Positions 8,069-16,333 of a stretch of DNA of 45,853 nt are shown one piece after another. Position 1 is the first letter of the stretch; every line of letters begins with the position of its first letter. The DNA is from Actinomycetota bacterium (GTDB taxonomy: Bacteria > Actinomycetota > Actinomycetes > Actinomycetales > Microbacteriaceae), in the NCBI GenBank assembly GCA_018268455.1, contig JAFDWM010000010.1, forward strand, positions 1 to 45,853, given 5' to 3'. The notes beneath the pieces were generated by a model. That model worked only from the letters and a program-made list of their open reading frames with translations, did not search any database and had not been told where the DNA came from. A program made the position numbers and the translations under genes.

Positions 8069-9442
8069 ATGACCAAGCTCAGGCTCGCCATCGTCGGAGC
8101 CGGCCCGGCGGGCATCTTCGCCGCCGACCTGCTGCTGAAGGCCGAACGACGCTTCGACGTGTCGATCGACCTGTTCGAGCAGCTCCCCGCGCCCTACGGA
8201 CTGGTGCGCTACGGCGTCGCGCCCGACCACCCGCGGATCAAGGGCATCATCACGGCGCTGCGCGATGTGCTCGACCGCGGCGACATCCGCATCTTCGGCA
8301 ACGTGCACTTCGGCACCGACATCACGCTCGACGACCTCAAGCGGCACTACAACGCGGTGATCTTCGCGACCGGCGCGCGCCGCGACACGTCCATGGACAT
8401 CCCCGGCATCGACGCGCTCGGATCCTATGGCGCCGCTGACTACGTGAGCTGGTTCGACGGGCACCCCGACGTGCCGCGCGAGTGGCCGCTCGATGCCCCG
8501 AGCGTCGCGGTCATCGGCAACGGCAACGTCGCCCTCGACGTGTCGCGCATGCTCGCGAAGCACGTGGAGGACCTGCACGTGACCGAGGTTCCGGAGAACG
8601 TGTACGAGGGGATGAAGCACAGCGCCGTCACCGACGTGCACGTGTTCGGCCGCCGCGGCCCGGCGCAGGTGAAGTTCACCCCGCTCGAGCTGCGCGAACT
8701 CGGCGAGCTGCGCGACGTCGACCTGGTCGTCTACGACGAGGACTTCGAGTACGACGAGGCGTCCCGGGACGCGATCGCCAGCAACAAGCAGGTCATGGTC
8801 ATCGACCGGGTGCTGCAGAGCTGGCGTCAGCGCGAGTCGGTGAACAACGCCGGCGGATCCGCGTCGCGTCGGCTGCACCTGCACTTCTGGGCGCGCCCCG
8901 TCGAGGTGCGTCGCGACGAGGACGGCCGGGTCGCGGCCCTCGTCTACGAGCGCACCAAGCCCGATGGTGGCGGCGGCGCGGTCGGCACGGGCGAGCTGCG
9001 CGAGGTGCCCATCCAGGCGCTGTACCGTGCGGTCGGCTACTTCGGATCCCCGCTGGACGGGGTGCCGTTCGACAAGAAGCACGGCATCATCCCGAACCGC
9101 GAGGGACAGGTGCTCGCGAAGGATTCGAACCAGCGCGTGCCCGGGATCTACGCCACCGGCTGGATCAAGCGCGGCCCGGTGGGCCTGATCGGGCACACCA
9201 AGTCCGACGCGATGGAGACCGTGCGGCACCTGATCAACGACCAGGGTTCCTGGTGGCAGCCGGAGGATCCGTCCGAGGCCGCGATCCCGGCGCTGCTCGC
9301 CGAGCGCGGCGTGCGCTGGACCGACCTCGACGGCTGGCACCGCCTCGACGCGCACGAGATCGCGCTGGGCGAGCCCGAGGGCCGCGCCCGCGTGAAGCTG
9401 GTCCCGCGCGAGGACATGGTGCGCGTCTCCCGCGGGGAGTGA
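8069..9442 (+). CDS. FAD-dependent ferredoxin/adrenodoxin-type NADP reductase (FprA-like)
   Basis: This 457-residue flavoprotein has an N-terminal FAD site (LAIVGAGPAGIFAADLLL), the family sequence APYGLVRYGVAPDHPRIKGI, a central NADP site (VAVIGNGNVALDVSRML, near residue 150), GRRGPAQVKFT, and a C-terminal FAD-contact region (YATGWIKRGPVGLIGHTKSD). The layout matches the mitochondrial-type adrenodoxin reductase family known in actinobacteria as FprA, which passes electrons from NADPH to ferredoxins. It begins 22 nt after the prenyl synthase gene with a good ribosome site (GGAAAGG), so it is probably cotranscribed. The redox partner is not in the window. Confidence 0.9.
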   Translation: MTKLRLAIVGAGPAGIFAADLLLKAERRFDVSIDLFEQLPAPYGLVRYGVAPDHPRIKGIITALRDVLDRGDIRIFGNVHFGTDITLDDLKRHYNAVIFATGARRDTSMDIPGIDALGSYGAADYVSWFDGHPDVPREWPLDAPSVAVIGNGNVALDVSRMLAKHVEDLHVTEVPENVYEGMKHSAVTDVHVFGRRGPAQVKFTPLELRELGELRDVDLVVYDEDFEYDEASRDAIASNKQVMVIDRVLQSWRQRESVNNAGGSASRRLHLHFWARPVEVRRDEDGRVAALVYERTKPDGGGGAVGTGELREVPIQALYRAVGYFGSPLDGVPFDKKHGIIPNREGQVLAKDSNQRVPGIYATGWIKRGPVGLIGHTKSDAMETVRHLINDQGSWWQPEDPSEAAIPALLAERGVRWTDLDGWHRLDAHEIALGEPEGRARVKLVPREDMVRVSRGE

Positions 9443-9482
9443 CGGCGCGGCCAGTGACGTCGCGGCCAGTGACGGCGCGGCC
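9438..9482. repeat. Three tandem 15-bp repeats over a stop codon
   Basis: AGTGACGGCGCGGCC occurs three times in a row (the middle copy has GTC for GGC). The TGA stop of the reductase gene is inside the first copy. Confidence 0.8.
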
Positions 9483-9501
9483 CCTTCGTCGGGTTGAGCA
9501 G

Positions 9502-9530
9502 AGCCCGGCCGGAGCCGGGCCCGCCGGGCT
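9502..9530. terminator. GC-rich hairpin between convergent genes
   Basis: AGCCCGGC at 9502-9509 pairs with GCCGGGCT at 9523-9530. It lies between the convergent reductase and lipoprotein genes, touching the lipoprotein stop codon, and could end transcription from either side. There is no T-run. Confidence 0.45.
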
Positions 9531-9963
9531 ACTTCTTCTCGGTCACCGTGACGGTGAATGTGACGTGCTTGCCGGAGACGCTGTTGTCGAGTGTGACCTT
9601 CGTCGTTCCCGTGCTGATCGGGCTGAGTCCAGGGTTGAATTGGGCGGATCCGTCGTCCTTACCGGGGGTGAACGACACGATCGTCGGATCCTCGATCGTC
9701 GCGGCCCAGCTCTTGTAGTCGGTCTTGTCCCCGGTGAGGACGATCACGTTGTCCAGCGGCACGGTGACCGTCGTGCCGTCGACCGTCGTGAGGTCGGCCA
9801 TGATCGGCGGCAGCTGCTGGGCGGACGCGCCGGCCTCGCTCGGGGTGGCGGAGGTCGTCGCGCCGGGCGTCGACGGGGCCGAGCAGGCGGCGAGACCGAG
9901 CGTCGCGCCGAGAAGCAGGATCGCGGATGCGGCGGCGGCGCGGCGGGTGAGCGGACTGTGCAA
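9529..9963 (-). CDS. Small secreted lipoprotein of unknown function
   Basis: This 144-residue protein has a lipoprotein signal peptide: two Arg near the start, a hydrophobic stretch (AAAASAILLLGATLG) and the lipobox LAAC. A Ser/Thr/Pro/Ala linker follows, then a beta-rich domain of about 95 residues (TVTVPLDNVIVLTGD, DPTIVSFTPGKDDG, KHVTFTVTVTEKK). The start is TTG 9963 because GAGGAGG lies 5 nt upstream; no ATG or GTG fits as well. The domain looks Ig-like, but I do not recognise a family. Confidence 0.8.
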   Translation of the reverse strand: MHSPLTRRAAAASAILLLGATLGLAACSAPSTPGATTSATPSEAGASAQQLPPIMADLTTVDGTTVTVPLDNVIVLTGDKTDYKSWAATIEDPTIVSFTPGKDDGSAQFNPGLSPISTGTTKVTLDNSVSGKHVTFTVTVTEKK

Positions 9964-9993
9964 GGGAGCCTCCTCGTGGCGGTGCGTGGCACC

Positions 9994-9999
9994 AGCGTA
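9994..9999 (-). promoter_or_regulatory. -10 box TACGCT of the lipoprotein gene
   Basis: TACGCT lies about 30 nt upstream of the TTG start, which allows a short leader that contains the GAGGAGG ribosome site. Confidence 0.45.
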
Positions 10000-10044
10000 G
10001 CGACCGATGCCCGCTCGCCTCCGGATCGTGCACGCGGCCGTCGG

Positions 10045-10050
10045 TACGCT
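10045..10050 (+). promoter_or_regulatory. -10 box TACGCT, leaderless promoter of the hydrolase gene
   Basis: TACGCT is followed by 6 nt (GAGCGG) and ATG at 10057. Confidence 0.6.
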
Positions 10051-10056
10051 GAGCGG

Positions 10057-11100
10057 ATGAGCACCCCGCCGGATCCGCACGACTGGATCCCCGATGTGCT
10101 CGGCGACGGGTTCGAGCAGCTCACTCTGCCCCTCGGATCCGACGACGAGGGCGAGGTGGTCGCGACCCTCGTCCGTGCGCTTCCCGTGCGGACGCTGGGC
10201 CAGCGCCTGTTCGGCGACCGCCGCCCGCTCGCCGACGCCGACGTGCTGTACGTGCACGGCTGGTCGGACTACTTCTTCCAGAAGCGCCTGGCCCGGTTCT
10301 GGACCGCACGCGGCGCCCGGTTCTTCGCCCTGGACCTGCGCAAGTACGGCCGCAGCCTGCGCCCGCACCAGACCCCGGGATACATCGCCGATCTCGGCGA
10401 GTACGACGCCGACATCGCGGCCGCCCTTGCCGCGATGCAGGCGGGATCCGGCGCGGTCGGGCGCCGGCTGGTCGTGCTCGGCCACTCCACGGGTGGGCTG
10501 ATCCTCAGTCTGTGGGCGGCGCGCAACCCGGGCGTCGCCTCCGCGGTGATCCTGAACAGTCCGTGGCTGGAGTTCCAGCTCTCCCGGTTCACGCGCGAGA
10601 CCATCACGCCGCTGGTGGGGCTGCGCGCCAAGCGCCGCCCGCTCGATCGCGCACCGCAGGTCGACCTCGGCTTCTACACGCGCGCGCAGGAGGAGGTCGC
10701 GGATCCGGCCGATCCGGTGGACGTGAACCTCGACTGGCGGCCGGCGCAGACCATGCCGGTGCATGCCGGGTGGCTGCATGCGATCCTCGCCGGGCACGCC
10801 GCCATCGCGGCCGGGATCTCGATCACCGCACCCGTGTGCGTGCTGCTGTCCGCGCGCAGCGCCGTGCCGACGGCCTGGTCGGATGCGCTCACCCGTGCCG
10901 ACAGCGTGCTCGTCGTGGACGACATCGCGCGGGCCGCGCTGAAGCTCGGCTCGTCGGTCACGATCGAGCGCATCGACGGCGCGCTGCACGACGTGTTCCT
11001 GTCGCGGCATGAGGCCCGGGAGGACGCGTACGCGCGCCTGGGGTACTGGGTCGACGGCTGGTCGGCCGCCGACACGGCCCGGCGACGCGCCCGGCGCTGA
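10057..11100 (+). CDS. Alpha/beta hydrolase (serine hydrolase, lysophospholipase-like)
   Basis: This 347-residue cytosolic protein has an alpha/beta-hydrolase core. YVHGWSDYFFQ forms the oxyanion-hole region and VVLGHSTGGLI holds the nucleophile Ser144 in a GHSTG elbow. A late His in DGALHDVFLS completes the usual triad. Features such as FFALDLRKYGRS and ILNSPWLE resemble the serine aminopeptidase S33/monoglyceride lipase group. No signal peptide is present. The substrate is unknown, and nothing in the neighbourhood suggests one. Confidence 0.88.
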   Translation: MSTPPDPHDWIPDVLGDGFEQLTLPLGSDDEGEVVATLVRALPVRTLGQRLFGDRRPLADADVLYVHGWSDYFFQKRLARFWTARGARFFALDLRKYGRSLRPHQTPGYIADLGEYDADIAAALAAMQAGSGAVGRRLVVLGHSTGGLILSLWAARNPGVASAVILNSPWLEFQLSRFTRETITPLVGLRAKRRPLDRAPQVDLGFYTRAQEEVADPADPVDVNLDWRPAQTMPVHAGWLHAILAGHAAIAAGISITAPVCVLLSARSAVPTAWSDALTRADSVLVVDDIARAALKLGSSVTIERIDGALHDVFLSRHEAREDAYARLGYWVDGWSAADTARRRARR

Positions 11101-11167
11101 GGGGTCGTCCTCGCCCGGCTGGATCTGCGACGGATCGCGCTGACCGGGTCGGACGAGGCCCGGCCGC

Positions 11168-11350
11168 GCGAGCCTGACCCTGCGACGCATGCACGATCGT
11201 GCGACGGATGCACGACGGATCCGGGGGATCGGTCGTGCAGGCGTCGCCGGGTCGTGCAGGCGTCGCCGGATCCGGGTCGCGAGGATCCAGATCCGGGATC
11301 CGCCCCCATGACCCGGGATCCGCGATTCGGGATCCGGATCCGAAGGCCGG
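11168..11350. repeat. Left copy of a direct repeat (R5) with a nested 85-bp palindrome
   Basis: The segment begins GCGAGCCTGACCCTGCGACG and ends GAAGGCCGG. Its core at 11182-11266 has two left arms (GCGACGCATGCACGA and GCGACGGATGCACGAC) and two right arms (GTCGTGCAGGCGTCGC twice), so two hairpins are nested. GGATCC-rich DNA follows. A diverged copy in the same orientation lies at 12371-12580, on the other side of the CPBP gene. Confidence 0.85.
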
Positions 11351-11384
11351 AATCCTGACTCGCCGCCAGAGCTGCCCCGGGAAC

Positions 11385-12236
11385 TCAGGCGAGTGCGTTG
11401 CGTGGGTGCACGCGCCCCTTCACAAAGAACAGCATGATGAGACCGGCGACGAGGAACACGTATCCGAACATGCTCGCGATGAGCAGGAGCGGGCCCGAGC
11501 TCGCGCTCGCCGCGGCCTCGCCCAGGCCGCCGAGGCTGCCGGAGGAGAGCGCGGTGGTCGGGTCGGTCGCGGCGTGCAGCAGGATGGGCCAGATGATGGA
11601 TCCGGTCACGCGGAGCACGAGGTACATCATGAGCCCGAAGCCGAAGGTGTACGGCAGTTCGAGCAGCGTGAGCAGCGGCGGCTGTCCGCCGATCATGTTC
11701 TGCATGTGCAGGAGGGCGAAGATCACGGACGACAGCACCATCACGGCCTTCTCGCCGTAGCCGGCCTTGCGGAGGAGGTTCACGGCGAGTCCGCGTGTGA
11801 GGAGCTCCTCGGCGGCGCCGACGCCCAGCCCCATCACGAGGTAGGCAACGATCACGCCGGCGGAGAGCTCACCCCAGCGGGTCGAGGAGAGATGGATGAC
11901 GATCGGTACCAGCACGAGTGCGACGGCGATCCACATCCAGCCGCTGCCCTTGATCGGCTGACGTCCGAAGATCTCGTGCCACCAGCCTGCGGACCAGATG
12001 AACAGCAGCAGGAGGGCAGCGCCGAGCAGCACCGGCAGCGCGAATCCGAAGAAGATGCTGACGCCGTTGGAAGTGGGGCTCTTGGCATCGATCATGCCGC
12101 TGAACAGCGTGCTTGTCAGCGCGCTGATCCCGAGGAAGGCGGCGATGTAGACGACGGCCAGCAGCACGGCGCGCCACCATCCGTCGCGGTTCCAGAAGCG
12201 GCGCCAGGCGGATTCGACAAGGGAGGGGTCGGTCAC
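11385..12236 (-). CDS. CPBP family intramembrane glutamic protease (Abi/CAAX-like)
   Basis: The 283-residue protein has several hydrophobic segments and the three CPBP motifs: EELLTRG (E143, E144, R148), FALLH (F173, H177) and HAATD (H221). Family members cut within membranes; in bacteria they include bacteriocin-immunity and signalling proteases as well as proteins annotated Abi. The GTG 12236 start (VTDPSLVESAW) is preferred because the upstream reading frame runs into repeat DNA. A TAGGAT at 12278-12283 could be its -10 box, giving a leader of about 35 nt. The gene stands alone between two direct repeats, which is unusual. Confidence 0.88.
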   Translation of the reverse strand: MTDPSLVESAWRRFWNRDGWWRAVLLAVVYIAAFLGISALTSTLFSGMIDAKSPTSNGVSIFFGFALPVLLGAALLLLFIWSAGWWHEIFGRQPIKGSGWMWIAVALVLVPIVIHLSSTRWGELSAGVIVAYLVMGLGVGAAEELLTRGLAVNLLRKAGYGEKAVMVLSSVIFALLHMQNMIGGQPPLLTLLELPYTFGFGLMMYLVLRVTGSIIWPILLHAATDPTTALSSGSLGGLGEAAASASSGPLLLIASMFGYVFLVAGLIMLFFVKGRVHPRNALA

Positions 12237-12370
12237 GGGGAGGGCCCTTCGGTCGTTTTCGAAGACGGAGCATCCGAATCCTATTGGCCGACCCGGGCGC
12301 GTGAGCCACCCACGCTCTCGCGGCGTGGTGCGTGTGGCGCGGTGCGGCGGTCGCGGCCGGGACCTCGATC

Positions 12371-12580
12371 GCGAGCCTGACCCTGCGACGTCTGCACGAT
12401 CCGGCGACGGATGCACGACGGATCCGGGGGATCGGTCGTACAGGCGTCGCAGAGTCGTGCAGGCGTCGCGAGATCCGGGTCGCGGGGATCCAGATCCCGG
12501 ATCCGCCCCCATGACCCGGGATCCGGGATCCGCACCCACGACCCGGGACCCGAAGACCGGGATCCGGATCCGAAGACCGG
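12371..12580. repeat. Right copy of the R5 direct repeat
   Basis: This copy repeats 11168-11350 with small changes, including the 85-bp nested palindrome (here 12385-12469, with one GTCGTACAGGCGTCGC arm) and the following GGATCC-rich part. Together with the promoter region it fills the gap between the GntR and CPBP genes. Recombination between the copies would remove the CPBP gene. Confidence 0.85.
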
Positions 12581-12593
12581 GCGTCGCGAGGCG

Positions 12594-13250
12594 TCAGGCC
12601 ACGAGGTGCATCGCGCGCACGAGACGCTCGGCCGCGGGGCCGTCGCCGATGAGGATCGCGTCGGCGAGGTCGCGGTGGATCCGCTGCATCTGCTCTCGGT
12701 CGTCGTCGCTCGCCGACCACTGCCGCAGGTTGCGGGTGACCGGCATGCTCGTCTCCTGCAGCACGGAGCGCAGCAGATCGTTGCCGCACCGCTCGGCGAG
12801 GAACTGCACCAGCGCCATGCGCGCCGCCGAGAGTGCGACCCCGTCGTCGAGCGCGTCGTCGAGCGCCCGCGCCAGAACGGCGGCCTCCTCGCGTTCGGCG
12901 ATCGTGAGCCGCGGCACGGCGGTCGCTGCCACGGCCCCGCCCAGATAGCCGACGAACTCCAACGTCTTCTCCGTCAGCTCCGGCGGCACGTGCGTCACCT
13001 GCGTGTACCGGCTCGGATACATCTCGACCAGCCCCGCGCGTTCCAGGCGCTGCAGAGCCTCCCGGATCGGCATGCGCGAGACGCCGAACTGCGCGGCGAG
13101 CTCGGCATCGCGGATCCGCGATCCCGGCGGCAGGGTGCCGTCGATGATCGACGCCCCCACGCGCTGATAGACCTCTTCAGCCAGAAGCTGCTTCGTGCTC
13201 CCCAGCGGTGCACGATCCATGGCGATCACGGGACCGCGTTCGTCCATCAC
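12594..13250 (-). CDS. GntR family transcriptional regulator (FCD-type)
   Basis: The 218-residue protein has an N-terminal winged helix at about residues 20-80 (IIDGTLPPGSRIRDAELAAQ, VSRMPIREALQRLERAGLV) and a helical FCD-like ligand-binding domain from about 90 to the end. Such regulators respond to small carboxylic acids or similar metabolites. GTG 13250 fits a leaderless start 7 nt after TACTTT; ATG 13247 is the alternative and lacks one residue. The region TACTACTTTGGGGGTAGT upstream has the short inverted repeat ACTAC/GTAGT, a possible autoregulatory site. No target gene is evident. Confidence 0.88.
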   Translation of the reverse strand: MMDERGPVIAMDRAPLGSTKQLLAEEVYQRVGASIIDGTLPPGSRIRDAELAAQFGVSRMPIREALQRLERAGLVEMYPSRYTQVTHVPPELTEKTLEFVGYLGGAVAATAVPRLTIAEREEAAVLARALDDALDDGVALSAARMALVQFLAERCGNDLLRSVLQETSMPVTRNLRQWSASDDDREQMQRIHRDLADAILIGDGPAAERLVRAMHLVA

Positions 13251-13257
13251 TACCCCC

Positions 13258-13263
13258 AAAGTA
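13258..13263 (-). promoter_or_regulatory. -10 box TACTTT of the GntR gene with overlapping ACTAC/GTAGT inverted repeat
   Basis: TACTTT is 7 nt before GTG 13250. The same bases lie between ACTAC and GTAGT, so a bound regulator could block initiation. Confidence 0.45.
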
Positions 13264-13384
13264 GTAACCCCAGAACAGCACTATCCCACGTTCCGGCGGG
13301 CGTCCGCAGTCGATTCAGGATGCGATTCGCTCACGTCTGCATACCGATGCGGTCGCGGCGTGCGGCCGCATCGGTCCAGGCACG

Positions 13385-13420
13385 CGAGAGGCCGACGGGC
13401 TCGAACCCGTCGGCCTCTCG
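13385..13420 (-). terminator. 15-bp perfect hairpin downstream of yajQ
   Basis: CGAGAGGCCGACGGG pairs perfectly with CCCGTCGGCCTCTCG across a 6-nt loop, just after the yajQ stop and before the GntR promoter. There is no T-run, as is common in high-GC actinobacteria. Confidence 0.75.
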
Positions 13421-13446
13421 GTAGCGTGCGTGCGGATCCGCCGCCG

Positions 13447-13935
13447 TCAGCGGAAGTTTATGAACTGGAGATCGAGGTCGAGGTCGGATCCCTTGAGCAG
13501 CGCGATCACGGCCTGCAGGTCGTCGCGGCTCTTCGACTGTACGCGGAGCTCGTCACCCTGGATCTGCGACTTGACCGACTTGGGACCCTCGTCGCGGATG
13601 ATCTTGCCGATCTTCTTCGCGTTCTCCGAGCTGATGCCCTCCTTGAGCGTCGACTCGAGGCGGAACTCCTTGCCGCTGGCGGTGGGGTCACCCGACTCGA
13701 GGCTCTTCAGCGAGATGCCGCGCTTGATGAGCTTGGATTGGAACACGTCCAGCACCGCGCGGGCGCGCTCGTCGGAGTTCGCGAGGATGACGATCTTCTC
13801 GCCGCTCCACGCGATCGAGGCGCCGACCCCCTTGAAGTCGTAGCGCTGCTCGATCTCCTTGCGGGCCTGGTTGAGCGCGTTGTCGGCTTCCTGCCGATCC
13901 ACCTTGGAAACGATGTCGAATGAGCTGTCAGCCAT
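13447..13935 (-). CDS. yajQ: YajQ family nucleotide-binding protein (UPF0234/DUF520)
   Basis: At 162 residues this matches YajQ length and sequence: [20 protein letters not shown] at the start, [49 protein letters not shown] in the middle and [11 protein letters not shown] at the end. Members bind nucleotides such as cyclic di-GMP in some proteobacteria and have been linked to translation and RNA binding; the role in actinobacteria is unclear. It starts at ATG 13935, 6 nt after TACACT. Confidence 0.93.
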   Translation of the reverse strand: MADSSFDIVSKVDRQEADNALNQARKEIEQRYDFKGVGASIAWSGEKIVILANSDERARAVLDVFQSKLIKRGISLKSLESGDPTASGKEFRLESTLKEGISSENAKKIGKIIRDEGPKSVKSQIQGDELRVQSKSRDDLQAVIALLKGSDLDLDLQFINFR

Positions 13936-13941
13936 ACCGGC

Positions 13942-13947
13942 AGTGTA
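13942..13947 (-). promoter_or_regulatory. -10 box TACACT, leaderless promoter of yajQ
   Basis: TACACT is followed by 6 nt (GCCGGT) and the ATG start on the minus strand. Confidence 0.6.
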
Positions 13948-14081
13948 TCGAGGGGCGGATCCGGCTGAGCCCCGCCGCGTCGCCGCGCCCGCCCGGCCAC
14001 GTCGGCCGGCACGACGCCTCCCACAGACGTCGCCGGCGCTGAGCCCGGGCACACGCCCTCGTGCACGGATGCGCCGCCGAG

Positions 14082-14087
14082 TAGCGT
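14082..14087 (+). promoter_or_regulatory. -10 box TAGCGT, leaderless promoter of the GH13 gene
   Basis: TAGCGT is followed by 8 nt (GGGGGAGC) and GTG at 14096. Confidence 0.52.
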
Positions 14088-14095
14088 GGGGGAGC

Positions 14096-15985
14096 GTGAC
14101 CGCCCTGCTGCCGCACCACGACGGATCCCCGCTGCACGTCTCCGACGATGCTCCCGCCCTCGGCGACGTGGTGCGGGTGCGCCTGCGCGTGCCCGCCGGC
14201 TACGGCCCGCTCCGCGCCGTGCGCACCCGCTCCAACCCCGACCACGAACCGGCGTGGACAGACGCGGCGCTCGTCGGCACGATCGACGGCTGGGACTGGT
14301 GGGAGGCGCCGGTCACCGTGCGCAACCCGCGCCACGGCTACCGGTTCCTGCTGCTGCACCGCGACGGCCGGCGGGAATGGCTGAACCAGACCGGGATCCA
14401 CACCACAGAGACCCTCGACGCCGAGGACTTCGCGCTGGTCGCCGCGCCGGCGGCTCCCGCGTGGCTGCACGAGTCGGTGATGTACCAGGTGTTCCCCGAC
14501 CGGTTCGCGCGCTCGGCGCAGGCCGACGAACACCCGACGCCGGACTGGGCGATCCCGGCGAGCTGGGACACCCCGGTGGATCCGGTCATGCCCGGGCGCG
14601 CCGCGCAGTTCTACGGTGGCGACCTGCCCGGCGTGATCGAGCATCTCGACCACCTCGTCGACCTCGGCGTGAACCTGCTCTACCTCACGCCGGTGTTCCC
14701 GGCCGCGAGCAACCACCGCTACGACGCGTCGAGCTTCTTCGGGGTGGATCCGCTGCTCGGCGGTGACGAGGCCTACGCGCGGCTGATCCGCGAGGCGCAT
14801 GCGCGCGGGATCCGCGTGATCGGCGATCTCACGAGCAACCACTCCGGCGACCGGCACGAGTGGTTCCGTGCCGCGTACCGGCATCCCGGTGCGCCCGAGG
14901 AGGAGTTCTACTACTTCACCGACGCCGAGAACACCGCGTACGAGAGTTGGCTCGGCTACGCCAGCCTGCCCAAGTTCGACTGGTCGAGCGAGGAGCTGCG
15001 GCGGCGCTTCATCACGGGGGACGACGCGGTCGTCGCGCACTGGCTGAAGGATCCGTTCCGCGCGGACGGCTGGCGCGTCGACGTCGCCAACATGACCGGA
15101 CGCCTCGGCGCGATCGACCTCAACCCCGAGGTGCGGCGGCTGCTGCGCGAGACCGTGCGGCGGATCGACCCCGACGCGATCCTGCTCGGCGAATCGACCA
15201 ACGACGCCGCGAGCGACCTGCAGGGCGACGGCTGGGATGGGGCGATGACCTACCCGTCGTTCACCCGCCCGGTGTGGGGCTGGCTGAGCGAGGCAACCGG
15301 GGCGCCGTATCTCACCGCCGACGGCTCGGTGCAGACCGATGCGTGGTTCTTCGGGCAGCCGACCGACGGCATCCCGCGCTACACCGCACAGGAGTTCGTC
15401 GAGGCCGTGACCCGCTTCACGGCGGGGATCCCGTGGCGGATCCGCATCAGCAACATGCAGCCGCTCGACACGCACGACACCGCCCGCTTCGCGACCAACG
15501 CGGCGCCCGGCACGATCCCGGTCGCGGTCGGCCTGTCGATGACGCTGCCCGGACTGCCGGTGGTGTTCGCCGGCGACGAGTTCGGGCTCACCGGCGCCGA
15601 CGGCGAGTCCAGCCGCACGCCGATCCCGTGGGGGAGCGAGGCGGATCCGGCCGTCGCCGAGCGGCTCGCCCTGTATCGCGAGCTGGTGGGGCTGCGCCGG
15701 GCGCACCCGGTGCTCGGCACGGGCGGCCTGCGCTGGCTGCATGTCGATGACGCCTGCGTGGTGTTCGTGCGCGAGTCCGCCGCCGAATCAGTGCTCGTGC
15801 TCGCCGCCCGCGGCGACGTCGATGTCGAGCTGGCATCGGGCGCGGTGCCCGGGGCAGCGGCCGCCGAGGCGCTCGTCGGCGACGCCACGTTCGGGGTCTC
15901 CAGCGACGGCGCCGTCGCGCTCGCCGCGGACGGACCGGTGTTCGCCGCGTGGGCCCTGCCCGGCGTGCGGGTGCCGGGGGTGTGA
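14096..15985 (+). CDS. Glycoside hydrolase family 13 protein (alpha-glucan hydrolase)
   Basis: The 629-residue enzyme starts with a beta-rich domain of about 100 residues like those in maltodextrin-degrading GH13 enzymes. The catalytic barrel follows (from [11 protein letters not shown]) and then a short C-terminal beta domain. The four GH13 regions are present: D244 in DLTSNHSG, nucleophile D329 in WRVDVANM, acid/base E366 in LLGESTND, and H460-D461 in LDTHDTARF. No signal peptide is seen, so it probably acts on imported maltodextrins or storage glucan. Neopullulanase, cyclomaltodextrinase or maltogenic specificity is possible. It is divergent from yajQ, and the start is GTG 14096. Confidence 0.92.
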   Translation: MTALLPHHDGSPLHVSDDAPALGDVVRVRLRVPAGYGPLRAVRTRSNPDHEPAWTDAALVGTIDGWDWWEAPVTVRNPRHGYRFLLLHRDGRREWLNQTGIHTTETLDAEDFALVAAPAAPAWLHESVMYQVFPDRFARSAQADEHPTPDWAIPASWDTPVDPVMPGRAAQFYGGDLPGVIEHLDHLVDLGVNLLYLTPVFPAASNHRYDASSFFGVDPLLGGDEAYARLIREAHARGIRVIGDLTSNHSGDRHEWFRAAYRHPGAPEEEFYYFTDAENTAYESWLGYASLPKFDWSSEELRRRFITGDDAVVAHWLKDPFRADGWRVDVANMTGRLGAIDLNPEVRRLLRETVRRIDPDAILLGESTNDAASDLQGDGWDGAMTYPSFTRPVWGWLSEATGAPYLTADGSVQTDAWFFGQPTDGIPRYTAQEFVEAVTRFTAGIPWRIRISNMQPLDTHDTARFATNAAPGTIPVAVGLSMTLPGLPVVFAGDEFGLTGADGESSRTPIPWGSEADPAVAERLALYRELVGLRRAHPVLGTGGLRWLHVDDACVVFVRESAAESVLVLAARGDVDVELASGAVPGAAAAEALVGDATFGVSSDGAVALAADGPVFAAWALPGVRVPGV

Positions 15986-16081
15986 CGGCCCGCGGGTCCT
16001 CGGATCTCGCGGCGGTGGCGGATCCGGCGGTGGGGGAGCCGGGTGCCCGCGAGCCTCGGCCGTGGTGGGCAGCCGCGCTCG

Positions 16082-16087
16082 TACGCT
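16082..16087 (+). promoter_or_regulatory. -10 box TACGCT, leaderless promoter of a small membrane protein gene
   Basis: TACGCT is followed by 6 nt (CGGAGC) and ATG at 16094. Confidence 0.55.
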
Positions 16088-16093
16088 CGGAGC

Positions 16094-16237
16094 ATGGCAC
16101 GGATCGGCGGCAGGAACGCGGTGCTCGCGTGGCTTGTCGGCGTGCTCTGCGCCGGCGTGATCGCGGGGCTCCTGTACCTCGCGGCGCCCATGGGCCCGGT
16201 GATGATGCAGTACGTCTCGAGCCTGCTCGGGCAGTGA
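16094..16237 (+). CDS. Small single-pass membrane protein (47 residues)
   Basis: The protein has a basic start (MARIGGRNA), one hydrophobic stretch (VLAWLVGVLCAGVIAGLLYL) and a short Met-rich end. ATG 16094 is preferred over 16043 because a -10 box lies directly before it. I do not recognise a family. The clean leaderless promoter context and the hydrophobic design support a real gene. Confidence 0.62.
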   Translation: MARIGGRNAVLAWLVGVLCAGVIAGLLYLAAPMGPVMMQYVSSLLGQ

Positions 16238-16296
16238 TCCGCACGCGGCATCCGCGTTTTCCGGCATGCCTGCGCGAGGCGGAACCGCGCCGGAGC

Positions 16297-16302
16297 TAGC
16301 CT
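16297..16302 (+). promoter_or_regulatory. -10 box TAGCCT of the four-helix membrane protein gene
   Basis: TAGCCT lies about 31 nt before ATG 16334, leaving a short leader with a strong GGAGGAG ribosome site. Confidence 0.5.
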
Positions 16303-16333
16303 CGAACGACAGCATCCATATGGAGGAGCTCCC

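Noticed and set aside
8482-10056. N-terminal extension of the alpha/beta hydrolase
   Set aside because: The extension is a shadow of the reductase gene; ATG 10057 follows a -10 box by 6 nt and the fold begins there.
13385-13420. tRNA gene (minus strand has a T-arm-like GGGTTCGAGCCC)
   Set aside because: Only one 15-bp hairpin exists; no acceptor, D or anticodon arms can be drawn around it. It fits a terminator.
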